The translations under genes were made by a program, and so were the position numbers. The notes under the pieces were generated by a model. That model made no database searches and was not told where the DNA came from. It saw only the letters and a list, made by a program, of their open reading frames with translations. DNA of 64,000 bases from an uncultured Phocaeicola sp. (lineage in GTDB: Bacteria; Bacteroidota; Bacteroidia; Bacteroidales; Bacteroidaceae): positions 62,001-126,000 of the forward strand of contig CALUKX010000002.1 in assembly GCA_944321335.1 (NCBI GenBank), given 5' to 3'. Shown here piece after piece: positions 40,291-50,776 of the stretch (its first letter is position 1; each line of letters opens with the position of its first letter).

Positions 40291-43200
40291 ATGAGTAAAT
40301 TCAATCGCATAAAACATATTGTCAGATATACTATCATTCTAATTCTGATCCTATACTTCGGAATCATAGCTGTACTTAGCATTCCGGGAGTACAGAGAGG
40401 CATTACACGAATGACAGAGAAAGAGCTGCGTGAGCTTTTCCAGACTGAAGTTTCGATAGAAAACGTCAATCTCGGACTATTCAATAGAATAATTATCCAA
40501 GATATCAACATTAAAGACCGGAACAACGGGGAATTACTGAAAATATCCCGACTTTCAGCCAAATTTGAATTAAGTCCATTGTTTCATGGGAAAATCCGAA
40601 TCAGCAGTGTCCAACTTTTCGGTTTGAATGCCCGGTTGAACAAGGCAACCCCAGAAAGCGAAGCAAATTTTCAATTTATCCTAGATACATTTGCATCTAA
40701 AGATTCCATAAAAAAGGAGTCAAACATCGACCTGCGAATCAATGCCTTATTGATTCGCCGAGGTCAGATTCATTATGACCTTCTATCGGCAGAAGAGACA
40801 CCATCCAAATTCAACCCGAACCATATCGGAATCAATAATCTATCGGCTACCCTCTCGTTAAAGGCTCTTACAAAAGACTCCTTGAATGCACAGATAAAAC
40901 GCATGAGTTTCAACGAACAAAGTGGGTTCAAGCTTAAAAAACTAACCACGCGTATTACTGCCAACAAACAACATTTTAAGGCAAACAATTTTGAAATACA
41001 GCTGCCCAATACAGAAATCCATTTCGACAGGTTGACAGCCTCTTACGACAGCATACCGTCGGCATTCCCTTCTCTCAAGGAAACGACTACGTATGCCGGA
41101 CAAACCCGTATAAAACTTACGCCCAGCGATTTGGCCTGCTTCATCCCGGCTTTAGCAGATTTCAGCAAGCCGATAGAAATAAATTTTGCGATCAACGGAA
41201 AAGGAAACCAGACACGTTGCACCGATTTCCAGCTGACCAATTCAGAAAACACCATTCAAATCAAGGCCAAAGGATTTCTTGACCGATGGGATGAACCCAA
41301 AATGATGTCTTTTGCCGGTGAAGTATCGGAACTTACTGCCGACACGAAAGGCATTTCATGGCTAATCCAATCTTTATCCGGAAACGATGACATATCAGGA
41401 ATCTTAAAACGTATCCAATTCATTAACTTTAATGGAGATATTTCAGGCAAACTGAAACAGCTGACTACACATGGACAGTTGAACACAGGTATCGGTGATT
41501 TATTGGCCAATGTAACTATGAATATAGACAGTCTTTCAAAAAGACGGTCGTATTCGGGTCAAATATCAAGCGAAGCTTTGGATTTGGGAGTTCTTCTGGA
41601 CAAACAGCAGACGTTCGGAAAAACTACCTTTGATGTCGAACTTAAAGGATTCCAATATAATAACGGAAACGCCGAATCGTATATAAAAGGAATCGTTTCT
41701 TCCTTCACATATCAACAATATGAATACAAGAACATCCAACTTGACGGTCAATACACCCCCGGAGGCTTCAACGGAAAACTTGCTATAAATGATGACAACG
41801 CTCAAATAGAAATTAACGGGGATTTCGCAACCCGCAAACCAATCCCGACCTACAACCTTACCGCTATCGTCAGAAAGGTACGTCCATACAACTTGAACCT
41901 GGTTGAAAAGAAGTACAAAGATACTGACTTTTCAATGAACCTGATATCCAGATTCCAAGGTCATACTCTGGACGACCTGTATGGGCTTATCAGCGTAGAC
42001 AGTCTGACCGTCAACGCTCCGGAAAATGAAAAATCGTATTACCTGCAGAACTTAAGTATAACTGCGGGGAATATGGCCGAAAACGGAAAGAAACGAATTG
42101 ATATCCGTTCATCATTCATGAACGGTACCATAGACGGTGAGTTCTCGTATCATACTTTACCTGCAAGCATCATTAAGACGGTACAACATTACATACCATC
42201 ATTACTGAATATAAGCAAAGAATTACCGGAAACAGACAACAATTTCAAATTCAATATCCAAGTCGACAACAGTGAATTGTTTTCTAAGGTTCTTGACATT
42301 CCTCTTGAACTTAAGCTTCCTGCAACTTTAAACGGCTTTTTTGATGATGACCAGACACGTCTGCACATCAGAGGCTATCTTCCCGAGTTTGTATACAAGG
42401 AAACTTACTATGAGGGAGGAAATTTGTTGTGCGACAATTCAGGAGAGGCATTGCAAGTTCGTCTATATTCAAATAAACGGATGAATAATGGTTCCATGCT
42501 CTCACTTGGAATCAATGCAACAGCTGAAAACGACAAGGTAATGGCTACCGTCAATTGGGGAAACAATACCTCTTCGACATTCAGCGGGAAAGTAGAAACC
42601 ATTGCATATTTCAGCAAATCCGAATCACGGGGAAATATCGCTGCCGACATACAGATTCAACCAAGTCAGGTAATTCTAAACGACAGTATTTGGGAGATAC
42701 ATCCGTCACAGATTAAAGTCGACAAGGATATTATCGAAATCAATAATTTCCTTTTCGAGCATGGGAACCAGTATGTACAGGCTCATGGACGTATAGGCAA
42801 GGAAGAAACAGATTCATGCCTGATCAAACTGAAAGACATCAACCTGCAATATGTTATGAACATCATACAATTCCGTGCTGTAAAATTCAACGGACGTGCT
42901 ACAGGGGATGTACACCTTAAACATCTGCTTAATAATCCGATGATGCAAACCCGGCTTGAGGTACAGAATTTCCAACTCAATGATGCACTGTTGGGAAAAG
43001 CGGACATACTTGGCTCCTGGGACAACAAACTGGGAGGAGTACAGTTATTGGCAGATATCCGTGAAGACGAAAAATATTTTACCAGACTGAAGGGATATGT
43101 ATCACCTAAACAGAAAGGACTCGATCTGAATATCCAGGCAGGAGGTACACGACTCGCCTTTCTCCAACCGTTCATCGACGGAATATTCAGTAATATGCGA

Positions 43201-44829
43201 GGGAGAGGCTTTGGGAATGTACGGCTCTTCGGACCATTCTCCAAACTGGATCTGGAAGGCAGTCTGAACGCTGAGGCAAGTGTAAAGGTAAACATCCTCA
43301 ACACTTCTTTCAAGGCAACAGCCGATTCGGTGAAAATACGTCCCGGATACTTTGGCTTCAACAATGTCCGTCTTACCGACAATGATGGCAATACGGGTAC
43401 TGTCAATGGTTCAATCAGCCATACAAAGCTTAAGAACCTGATGTATAATTTCCGTTTTAACACACAGAACATGTTGGTATATCATACCGAAAAGGAAACA
43501 CCCGACTTCCCATTTTATGGAAAAATTTATTCGTCGGGACGTATAAGCCTACGTGGAGGAAACAATACCTTGAATGTAGACGGAAATCTCCGAATAGACC
43601 AAGGAACAAGATTCACCTATGTAACGACTACGGCTGCTGAAGCAACCAGTACACAATTCATTACATTCTTCGACAAGACTCCTAAACGTGAACAGGAAAC
43701 AGTCATAACAGAGCTGTATCATCCGCTGAATGTAGTGAAACAAAATGAAGCAGATGAAACCACACTTGATATGCATATCAACTTGCAGATTGAAGCGACA
43801 ACAGCCGGACTGATGAAGATTATCATGGACCCGCTTGCCGGAGACAATATTTCGGCCAGAGGAAATGGTAATCTGCAAATCAACTATTATAACAAAGGTG
43901 ATTTCAACATGTTCGGCAATTACGTTATCGAAGAGGGCGTCTATAAGATGAGTATGCAGAACATTATCCGAAAAGACTTTACATTGAATTCAGGAGGTAT
44001 TGTATCATTCAACGGGAATCCGAGACAAGCCAACCTGAACAATGTACAGGCTGTCTACACCGTCAATTCCGTTTCCTTGAACGATCTCGTCCCCGATGCA
44101 TCGAATACGAAGGGAACAGTACGAGTGAACTGTATCGCCAATCTGTCCGGAATATTGACTTCACCGACCATGACTTTCGATCTTGAGTTACCGACAGTAA
44201 GCGATGAGGACAGAGAGCTTGTACGTAGTCTGACAAGTACAGAGGAACAGATGAATACACAAATCATCTATCTGCTTAGTATCGGTAAGTTTTATACATA
44301 CGATTATACAAACAACAACAACCAATCTGATGCCACAAGTTCCTTGGCGTTCAGTACACTTTCGGGACAGCTGAACAATATGCTCTCCCAAGTTATCAAT
44401 AGCCAGAACTGGAACGTAGGTACAAATCTCAGTACCGGCGATAAAGGATGGACCGATGTGGAAGCGGAAGCAATTCTTACAGGACGACTGCTCAACAATC
44501 GATTAATCATCAACGGAAACTTCGGTTATAGAGACAATCCGATGAGAAACTCCAATTTTGTCGGCGACTTCGAAGCGATGTGGCTGTTAAATAAGAACGG
44601 TGAGTTCCGCCTTAAAGGTTACAACCAAACCAATGACAGGTATTTTACAAAATCAACCATGACAACCCAAGGAGTTGGTCTGATGTACAAGAAAGATTTT
44701 ACGAACTGGAGAGAACTGATTGATTGGATGTTACTAAAGAACAGACGCAAACGGTCGACTAAAGAAGAAAAACCGGAAGCGGCAGCCCAACAGAAAAGAG
44801 AACAACAAAACAATATAGAATCGAAATAA
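40291..44829 (+). CDS. tamB: TamB-like inner-membrane protein for outer-membrane transport
   Basis: The product has 1,512 residues from ATG 40291 (MSKFNRIKHIVRY). One N-terminal transmembrane helix (TIILILILYFGIIAVL) is followed by a very long beta-taco-like region of alternating hydrophobic residues, with AsmA-like blocks. The C-terminal DUF490/TamB domain runs from about residue 1,090 (the TAADSVKIRPGYFGFNNV area) to the end. It spans the periplasm, shuttling lipids or helping barrel assembly. It ends three bases before aguA. Confidence 0.92.
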   Translation: MSKFNRIKHIVRYTIILILILYFGIIAVLSIPGVQRGITRMTEKELRELFQTEVSIENVNLGLFNRIIIQDINIKDRNNGELLKISRLSAKFELSPLFHGKIRISSVQLFGLNARLNKATPESEANFQFILDTFASKDSIKKESNIDLRINALLIRRGQIHYDLLSAEETPSKFNPNHIGINNLSATLSLKALTKDSLNAQIKRMSFNEQSGFKLKKLTTRITANKQHFKANNFEIQLPNTEIHFDRLTASYDSIPSAFPSLKETTTYAGQTRIKLTPSDLACFIPALADFSKPIEINFAINGKGNQTRCTDFQLTNSENTIQIKAKGFLDRWDEPKMMSFAGEVSELTADTKGISWLIQSLSGNDDISGILKRIQFINFNGDISGKLKQLTTHGQLNTGIGDLLANVTMNIDSLSKRRSYSGQISSEALDLGVLLDKQQTFGKTTFDVELKGFQYNNGNAESYIKGIVSSFTYQQYEYKNIQLDGQYTPGGFNGKLAINDDNAQIEINGDFATRKPIPTYNLTAIVRKVRPYNLNLVEKKYKDTDFSMNLISRFQGHTLDDLYGLISVDSLTVNAPENEKSYYLQNLSITAGNMAENGKKRIDIRSSFMNGTIDGEFSYHTLPASIIKTVQHYIPSLLNISKELPETDNNFKFNIQVDNSELFSKVLDIPLELKLPATLNGFFDDDQTRLHIRGYLPEFVYKETYYEGGNLLCDNSGEALQVRLYSNKRMNNGSMLSLGINATAENDKVMATVNWGNNTSSTFSGKVETIAYFSKSESRGNIAADIQIQPSQVILNDSIWEIHPSQIKVDKDIIEINNFLFEHGNQYVQAHGRIGKEETDSCLIKLKDINLQYVMNIIQFRAVKFNGRATGDVHLKHLLNNPMMQTRLEVQNFQLNDALLGKADILGSWDNKLGGVQLLADIREDEKYFTRLKGYVSPKQKGLDLNIQAGGTRLAFLQPFIDGIFSNMRGRGFGNVRLFGPFSKLDLEGSLNAEASVKVNILNTSFKATADSVKIRPGYFGFNNVRLTDNDGNTGTVNGSISHTKLKNLMYNFRFNTQNMLVYHTEKETPDFPFYGKIYSSGRISLRGGNNTLNVDGNLRIDQGTRFTYVTTTAAEATSTQFITFFDKTPKREQETVITELYHPLNVVKQNEADETTLDMHINLQIEATTAGLMKIIMDPLAGDNISARGNGNLQINYYNKGDFNMFGNYVIEEGVYKMSMQNIIRKDFTLNSGGIVSFNGNPRQANLNNVQAVYTVNSVSLNDLVPDASNTKGTVRVNCIANLSGILTSPTMTFDLELPTVSDEDRELVRSLTSTEEQMNTQIIYLLSIGKFYTYDYTNNNNQSDATSSLAFSTLSGQLNNMLSQVINSQNWNVGTNLSTGDKGWTDVEAEAILTGRLLNNRLIINGNFGYRDNPMRNSNFVGDFEAMWLLNKNGEFRLKGYNQTNDRYFTKSTMTTQGVGLMYKKDFTNWRELIDWMLLKNRRKRSTKEEKPEAAAQQKREQQNNIESK

Positions 44830-44832
44830 AGA

Positions 44833-45858
44833 ATGGAAAACAACTATTTTTTACCTTCCGAATGGTATCCGCAGAGCTATATCCAATTGACATGGCCTCA
44901 TGCGGAAACCGATTGGGCGTATATGCTCGACGAAGTGGAAGCCTGCTTCCTGCAGTTGGCCAAGGCCATAGCTTCCCGTCAACCGTTGTTGCTTGTTGCT
45001 CCGGAGTTTCCGAAAGTTTTGGAAGATTTCGAATACAAGGATAACCTCTATTTCGTAAGTTGCCCAACCAATGATACATGGGCACGCGACCATAGTTTTA
45101 TCACACTTCTTCAAGATAACGGCACTCCCCTGCTCCTTGATTTCTGTTTCAACGGATGGGGCATGAAGTTTGCAGCCTGTAAAGACAACCTCATCAACAG
45201 CCGTCTGAAAGATGCAGGCGTATTGAACGGTGAATATATCAATTGTCGGAATTTCGTACTCGAAGGCGGTTCTATCGAAAGTGATGGCGAAGGTACATTG
45301 CTTACCACAGCGCCTTGCCTGCTCGCTCCAAACCGTAACGATACGATGACCAAAGATGATATAGAAAAATACTTGAAGGAACGGTTCAACCTGAAACAGG
45401 TCTTGTGGATCGATCACGGTTACCTGGCGGGCGATGATACAGACAGCCATGTGGATACATTGGCCCGTCTTTGTCCGGACAACACCATTGTATATGTGCA
45501 ATGCAACGATACCGAAGACGAACATTATACCGAGCTTCATGCTATGGAAGAACAGCTTAAGACTTTCCGGACGACCGACGGAAGACCTTATCGTCTGCTT
45601 CCCCTACCGATGGCCGAAGCTACGTTTGATGAAGAGGGAGAACGGCTTCCGGCTACCTATGCCAATTTTCTGGTCATGAATAAGGCTGTATTGTATCCGA
45701 CTTACAACCAACCCGAAAACGACAAACAGGCGGCACGTATTCTTGCCGAAGCATTCCCAGGACGTGAAATTGTCGGTATCGACTGCAGGGCTCTGATCAA
45801 ACAACATGGTTCGCTCCATTGTGTAACCATGCAATATCCGGAAAATGTAAAACTGTAA
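44833..45858 (+). CDS. aguA: Agmatine deiminase
   Basis: The 341-residue product is a guanidino-group-modifying enzyme that converts agmatine to N-carbamoylputrescine. The pattern includes NDTWARDHSF, NFVLEGGSIE (Glu), DTDSHVDTLARL (His/Asp) and the catalytic Cys in GSLHCVTMQYP near residue 332. Together with aguB directly after it, it makes putrescine from agmatine. It starts three bases after tamB, so it may share its transcript. Confidence 0.95.
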   Translation: MENNYFLPSEWYPQSYIQLTWPHAETDWAYMLDEVEACFLQLAKAIASRQPLLLVAPEFPKVLEDFEYKDNLYFVSCPTNDTWARDHSFITLLQDNGTPLLLDFCFNGWGMKFAACKDNLINSRLKDAGVLNGEYINCRNFVLEGGSIESDGEGTLLTTAPCLLAPNRNDTMTKDDIEKYLKERFNLKQVLWIDHGYLAGDDTDSHVDTLARLCPDNTIVYVQCNDTEDEHYTELHAMEEQLKTFRTTDGRPYRLLPLPMAEATFDEEGERLPATYANFLVMNKAVLYPTYNQPENDKQAARILAEAFPGREIVGIDCRALIKQHGSLHCVTMQYPENVKL

Positions 45859-45869
45859 AACTGATAGAT

Positions 45870-46757
45870 ATGAAAAGAATAATCCGCGTAGGAATCGTAC
45901 AGCAGTCGTGTACCAACGACTTGAAACTGAACTTGGAAAAACTGCACCGTAACATTGCTTCCGTCGCTCAGGCAGGAGCACAGTTGGTTGTACTGCAGGA
46001 GCTGCACAATACTCCTTATTTCTGCCAGACGGAAGATACTTCCTTATTCGATCTGGCTGAACCTATTCCCGGACCTTCTACCGGCTTTTATAGCGAAATA
46101 GCTGCCGCTTATCACGTAGTACTTGTCACCTCGTTGTTTGAACGTCGTGCTGCAGGACTGTATCATAACACTGCTGTCGTGTTCGACAATGACGGAAGCA
46201 TTGCAGGCAAATATCGCAAGATGCATATTCCTGATGATCCCGCTTACTACGAAAAGTTTTATTTTACTCCAGGCGATATCGGCTTCGAACCTATCGAAAC
46301 ATCCATCGGAAAATTGGGGGTCCAGGTTTGCTGGGACCAATGGTATCCCGAAGGGGCACGCCTGATGGCGTTGAAAGGTGCCGAACTGCTTATCTATCCT
46401 ACTGCCATCGGTTGGGAAAGTACCGATACTCAGGAAGAAAAAATGCGGCAGTTAGGAGCCTGGGTTACCGTTCAGCGAGGCCATGCTGTAGCCAATGGAC
46501 TACCCGTCATTGCTGTCAATCGTGTAGGACTTGAACCCGATCCTTCGGGACAGACCAACGGTATCCAGTTCTGGGGAAACAGTTTCGTTGCCGGTCCTCA
46601 AGGCGAACTGCTTGCCCAAGCCAGCAATCTGAAGGAAGAAAATCTGGTGGTTGATATCGACATGGGCAGAAGTGAGAATGTACGCCGTTGGTGGCCTTTC
46701 CTCCGCGACCGTCGGATCGATGAGTTTGAAAATCTGACAAAACGGTATATCGATTGA
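45870..46757 (+). CDS. aguB: N-carbamoylputrescine amidase
   Basis: The product has 295 residues from ATG 45870 (MKRIIRVGIVQQSCTND); an ATG at 45819 would overlap aguA by 40 bases. It is a nitrilase-superfamily enzyme with Glu in LQELHN, Lys in YRKMHIPDD and Cys in VQVCWDQWYPE. It splits N-carbamoylputrescine to putrescine, CO2 and ammonia. With aguA it forms the bacterial agmatine route to putrescine. Confidence 0.95.
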   Translation: MKRIIRVGIVQQSCTNDLKLNLEKLHRNIASVAQAGAQLVVLQELHNTPYFCQTEDTSLFDLAEPIPGPSTGFYSEIAAAYHVVLVTSLFERRAAGLYHNTAVVFDNDGSIAGKYRKMHIPDDPAYYEKFYFTPGDIGFEPIETSIGKLGVQVCWDQWYPEGARLMALKGAELLIYPTAIGWESTDTQEEKMRQLGAWVTVQRGHAVANGLPVIAVNRVGLEPDPSGQTNGIQFWGNSFVAGPQGELLAQASNLKEENLVVDIDMGRSENVRRWWPFLRDRRIDEFENLTKRYID

Positions 46758-46789
46758 GAGTAAGCTACTGTTCCTACATATTCCAATAA

Positions 46790-46837
46790 GAAAGTCTCCT
46801 CATTCCCTACCTTAACGGACAGAATGAGGAGACTTTC
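46790..46837. terminator. Two-way terminator between aguB and trkH
   Basis: A perfect 16-bp stem, arms 46790-46805 and 46822-46837, closes a 16-nt loop. It is the strongest hairpin in the host part and separates converging genes. Confidence 0.88.
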
Positions 46838-46862
46838 CGTTTCTGCTATCTGCAATAAAAGT

Positions 46863-48365
46863 CTACCGGCTTTTCCAGAACGATGGAGCAAACATCAACA
46901 GAATACCGAAAAGCTCCAGACGGCCTATCAGCATCAAGAATGAAGCTACCCATTTTCCTCCTTCGGGCAACGCATACCAGGAATAAGCAGGTCCAAAGCT
47001 CTGGAGTCCCGGACCGATATTACCCATACTCGAAACCGATATACCCAAAGCATCGACAATGGAAAGACCCAAAAACATCAGTGTCAGCCATCCCATGAAG
47101 ATGCACATGATATAGAAGACAACAAACGTCGTTACCGTTGAAATGGTATTCTGGGAAAGGCTCTGCTGGTTCACCTTAACCGGAAGAACTGCACGCGGAT
47201 GAATCAGACGGCTGAATTCGTTCTTCACGTTCCTCACCACAATCAGCACACGCAAAGTCTTCAGTCCGCTGCTGGTGGAACCTGTGCTACCACCTGATAC
47301 CATCGCATAGACAAGCAGCAACCACGTAAAAGGTGCCCATAGATTATAATCATCGGTTGCAAAGCCACACGTAGTGTGAATGGTTGATACCTGGAACAAT
47401 GCCCTGCGGAACGCCAATTCCACTCCGTAACTGTTATGCACTATCAGCGACAACGTTATGATCAGCGTAAGAACTCCCAACGACCCCAGATACCATTTGA
47501 ATTCCGTATTCTTCCAGATATGGTCGAATTTTCCTTTCAGACACATGAAATACAAAGTAAAGTTGGCACCCGAAAGAATCATGAAGACTGATACCACATA
47601 TTCGATGTATGGTGAATTCCAATAGGCTATACTGGCCTGTTTGGTCGAATATCCGCCGGTAGCCGTTGTCGAGAACGAATGGCACAATGCATCAAACAAA
47701 CTCATGCCTCCAACCATCAGAAGGATTGTCTCCGAAATAGTCAACATCAGGTACACCGACCAGATAAGACGGGCCATGGTACCGATTTTAGGGTGTATCT
47801 TGTTATGGTTTACCCCTGTCGCTTCCGCCGAAAAAAGCACCTGGTTTCCTACGCCGAATATCGGGAGCACAGCAATGGTAAAGAACACGATACCCAGACC
47901 ACCGATCCATTGAGTGAGGTTACGCCAGAAAAGCATGCCGTGAGGAAGCGATTCAATATCGTCCAAAATGGTTGCTCCTGTAGTGGTAAAACCCGACATC
48001 GTCTCAAAAAACGCATCACTTACAGACGGAATTTCTCCGCTGATGTAGAAGGGAAGCATCCCGAAACAGGTAAAAAGTACCCAGGTAAATGCAACGATAC
48101 AGTAACCGTCACGACGGGTAAGCTTGTTGTCGGCTTTGCGGCCAATGAGCAACATGCAACAGGCAACAACAGCTGCTATCAGCGTTGTATAGATAAAATA
48201 TATATAATCTGATTCTTTATAGAGAAGGGATACACCGGCACATACCAGAAACATGAAACATTCGATGAGAAGCAGAATTCCCAAAATGCGGAAAATCATT
48301 TTCCGGTTTATCAGACTATTGCCGCGTCGTCCCCCTACATGTACATTATCTATGAAACTTTCCAT
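46863..48365 (-). CDS. trkH: TrkH-family potassium uptake protein
   Basis: The 500-residue membrane protein has about ten helices and the four selectivity-filter-like loops, for example MSGFTTTGATIL (~145-156), STTATGGYSTKQ, TIHTTCGFATDD and VSSMGNIGPG. It imports K+ and usually needs a TrkA-type regulator, which is not in this window. Alternative ATG at residue 23 (MIFRILGILLLI) would drop the basic leader. It is monocistronic. Confidence 0.93.
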   Translation of the reverse strand: MESFIDNVHVGGRRGNSLINRKMIFRILGILLLIECFMFLVCAGVSLLYKESDYIYFIYTTLIAAVVACCMLLIGRKADNKLTRRDGYCIVAFTWVLFTCFGMLPFYISGEIPSVSDAFFETMSGFTTTGATILDDIESLPHGMLFWRNLTQWIGGLGIVFFTIAVLPIFGVGNQVLFSAEATGVNHNKIHPKIGTMARLIWSVYLMLTISETILLMVGGMSLFDALCHSFSTTATGGYSTKQASIAYWNSPYIEYVVSVFMILSGANFTLYFMCLKGKFDHIWKNTEFKWYLGSLGVLTLIITLSLIVHNSYGVELAFRRALFQVSTIHTTCGFATDDYNLWAPFTWLLLVYAMVSGGSTGSTSSGLKTLRVLIVVRNVKNEFSRLIHPRAVLPVKVNQQSLSQNTISTVTTFVVFYIMCIFMGWLTLMFLGLSIVDALGISVSSMGNIGPGLQSFGPAYSWYALPEGGKWVASFLMLIGRLELFGILLMFAPSFWKSR

Positions 48366-48529
48366 TTTATCGGGTTTATTTATGCAAAACTAATGAAAAG
48401 ATAGGACTTATATATGCATTTTAGCTATAAATCTCCAATAAAGGAAGCTTTGATATGCTTGATTCCAGAAAAATTGTGTATTTTTCGAAACAAATATGTT
48501 AAATCATTAATTTTTCATCCGAATCATAT

Positions 48530-50701
48530 ATGGGCAAACTTACTTTTCACCTGATTAAAAAACTGACAGGTGTAGATATCCAGCAGTTGCAGGAAGACAA
48601 CGATACTCTGCTTATCAAGAACCAACAATTAGCAATAGACATCAAGGATGCCAACAAAGAGGTGGCCTACAAACGTACCCAACTCACCGAAACTCAAAAC
48701 GAGCTCTCCACCGCCCAAAAGGAGATTACCACACTGCAAGAATCAATTTCTTCCTTGCAAAAGGATATTTCAAAACTTCAGGAAGAGATTTCCATACTGC
48801 AATCGGCCAAAGAGGATAGCCTGAACAAACTGCAGTCGAGTGCCGAAGAGGCTTTGTCTCAGGAGAATCTGGTCAACCAGCTCAATAACCAGTTGAACGG
48901 AGCTGAGGAACAGATCAATGCACTGACCTTACAGAAAGCCGAATTGGAAAAGAAATTGGATGAATCGGCCGATAAAGAAAAAGAAATACGCCAGCAGATT
49001 GAGATTTTTTCCGCCCATAATCATCAGCTGGAAGAAGCCAAACAGGCCTTAGAGGATAAGGTTGCCGAACTGTCTTCCGAAAACGCTTCGCTGAAAGAGG
49101 AAAAGAACGCTTTTGTACAGACTACCGATGAGTCGGAAACCGAAATACAGAAACTGGTCGAATCGCTGACTGCATTACAGCAGGAATATGATTCCATGAA
49201 ACAGGCACACCAGACACTGCTGGATTCGCAGACACATTGGCAACAGGAAAAGGAGGAACTGGAACACACCGTCCAGCAGCTTATCCAGAAAAACGGAAAT
49301 CTGGAACATAATCTGGAGGATGTACGGAAGCAAGATGATGAACTGAAAGAAACCAACCGTCAGCTTCAATCAGCCCTTTCAGCCCAACAAGCTACCATTG
49401 AAGCAACATCCGACGACAAGCAGGCACTCATTCAGGAGATAAGTGAGCTGCAGAAAAGGAATGCCCGACTGGAAGAGGAAAATAATAACCTCCAATATAA
49501 GATTGAAGAATTGGAGAATAGAGCCGATTCTACCCAACCCATATCCGAAAACGGTAAAGTGCCCGAGGAAACAGAGGATGAGAATATTCCGGAGATGGAA
49601 CTCTCCCCTGCAGATGATACCGATACCTCCGGAAAAGAAACCGATTCTTCTCAAACCGAAACAGAGCAGATCGGAGAAGAATCTAAAGCAGACGATGCAA
49701 CTCCAATGCCGGATGAAACGGAAGCGGATAAAGAATCTGTAACCCCAAACGGAACAGGAGAAACTGAAAAGACAAAGAATGAGCCAGAAGATATCCTGCA
49801 TGCCTATCAGGACATGAAGATGAAGCTCGAACAGAGCACCTTGCACTACCCCTATACCCGAATCACCACCGAACCCGACGGATCTCAGTTCATCTTCGAA
49901 TCGAAGACCCTGCAGCTGAAAGCCGAGCTGTTTATCTGGGGTGTGGAAGGAAAGGAAGTTATTTTGGACGATACACACTTCATCGCTTACGACAAGATCG
50001 CCGACATCGAAGGAATGGAAACCCCGTTCTCTACCGAAGTGATGGAATGTGATTTTTCCGATGAAGGCAATGCAACCGAAGTGGCGGAAACTTTACTTAT
50101 GGCTATCTGCAGCTACCGCCCTATCCAGATTACCTATCGGGATAAGAACGGACGTATAAGCAACCGCAACCTATACTGGATCAGTTTCCTTCCACAGAAC
50201 GGAAAACGGATCCGTCTGCCCCACGAAGGAATCTTCCGTGATATGTTTTCCAGCGATATAGATCCCGACCATATCATTGCCATGTGTGCACATTACCCGG
50301 ATCCGCGTATCTTCGTCATCAACCAGATACAGACCATCCGGATATTCGAAGCCTTCGTTACAACTGCAGAGGGAATCAATGCCCAGATCGACGGCCTATA
50401 CAGTGCATTGCTTGTGGAACAGCCTGAGGCTGCCGAAATGATTTATCAGTGTATCCCCGACAAGTTCCGCAGACTTCCTGCCGTGATAGCAAACCGCGCA
50501 CACTATGAAGTGGTAACAGGCAATTACGAGGAAGCGATGAAACTCTATCTGTCAATCAATCCGAAAACAAGGATTGCCGACAATCTTACGTGGGAAACAG
50601 CCAATGCAAATGATTTCGATGATCTGATCGGCCACGATATCGCAGCCGAAGCTTTCACCCAACTCAAGGAAGCCCTGCGTGAAGAAGGATGGGATATCTG
50701 A
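48530..50701 (+). CDS. Long coiled-coil protein with WYL-like C-terminal domain
   Basis: The 723-residue product opens with a short helical segment (MGKLTFHLIKKLTGVDIQQL). About 310 residues of nearly unbroken heptad coiled coil follow (~15-330), then an acidic low-complexity linker (~340-420). A folded C-terminal part begins near 430. In it LLMAICSYRPIQITYRDKNG and NRNLYWISF (~525-560) look like the core of a WYL domain, usually a ligand- or nucleic-acid-sensing module. The last ~100 residues are helical and TPR-like. No HTH is seen, so it is not a standard WYL transcription factor. Function is unknown. Confidence 0.82.
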   Translation: MGKLTFHLIKKLTGVDIQQLQEDNDTLLIKNQQLAIDIKDANKEVAYKRTQLTETQNELSTAQKEITTLQESISSLQKDISKLQEEISILQSAKEDSLNKLQSSAEEALSQENLVNQLNNQLNGAEEQINALTLQKAELEKKLDESADKEKEIRQQIEIFSAHNHQLEEAKQALEDKVAELSSENASLKEEKNAFVQTTDESETEIQKLVESLTALQQEYDSMKQAHQTLLDSQTHWQQEKEELEHTVQQLIQKNGNLEHNLEDVRKQDDELKETNRQLQSALSAQQATIEATSDDKQALIQEISELQKRNARLEEENNNLQYKIEELENRADSTQPISENGKVPEETEDENIPEMELSPADDTDTSGKETDSSQTETEQIGEESKADDATPMPDETEADKESVTPNGTGETEKTKNEPEDILHAYQDMKMKLEQSTLHYPYTRITTEPDGSQFIFESKTLQLKAELFIWGVEGKEVILDDTHFIAYDKIADIEGMETPFSTEVMECDFSDEGNATEVAETLLMAICSYRPIQITYRDKNGRISNRNLYWISFLPQNGKRIRLPHEGIFRDMFSSDIDPDHIIAMCAHYPDPRIFVINQIQTIRIFEAFVTTAEGINAQIDGLYSALLVEQPEAAEMIYQCIPDKFRRLPAVIANRAHYEVVTGNYEEAMKLYLSINPKTRIADNLTWETANANDFDDLIGHDIAAEAFTQLKEALREEGWDI

Positions 50702-50723
50702 TCCCTTCGGAAAAGACAAAAAG

Positions 50724-50762
50724 AAATCCGCTCCAAACTCGTTTCATGTCCGGAGCGGATTT
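50724..50762. terminator. Two-way terminator after the coiled-coil gene
   Basis: AAATCCGCTCC (50724-50734) pairs with GGAGCGGATTT (50752-50762). T-rich sequence follows on the + side; the complementary hairpin serves the opposing gene ending at 50777. Confidence 0.85.
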
Positions 50763-50776
50763 TTTTATGTATCATA

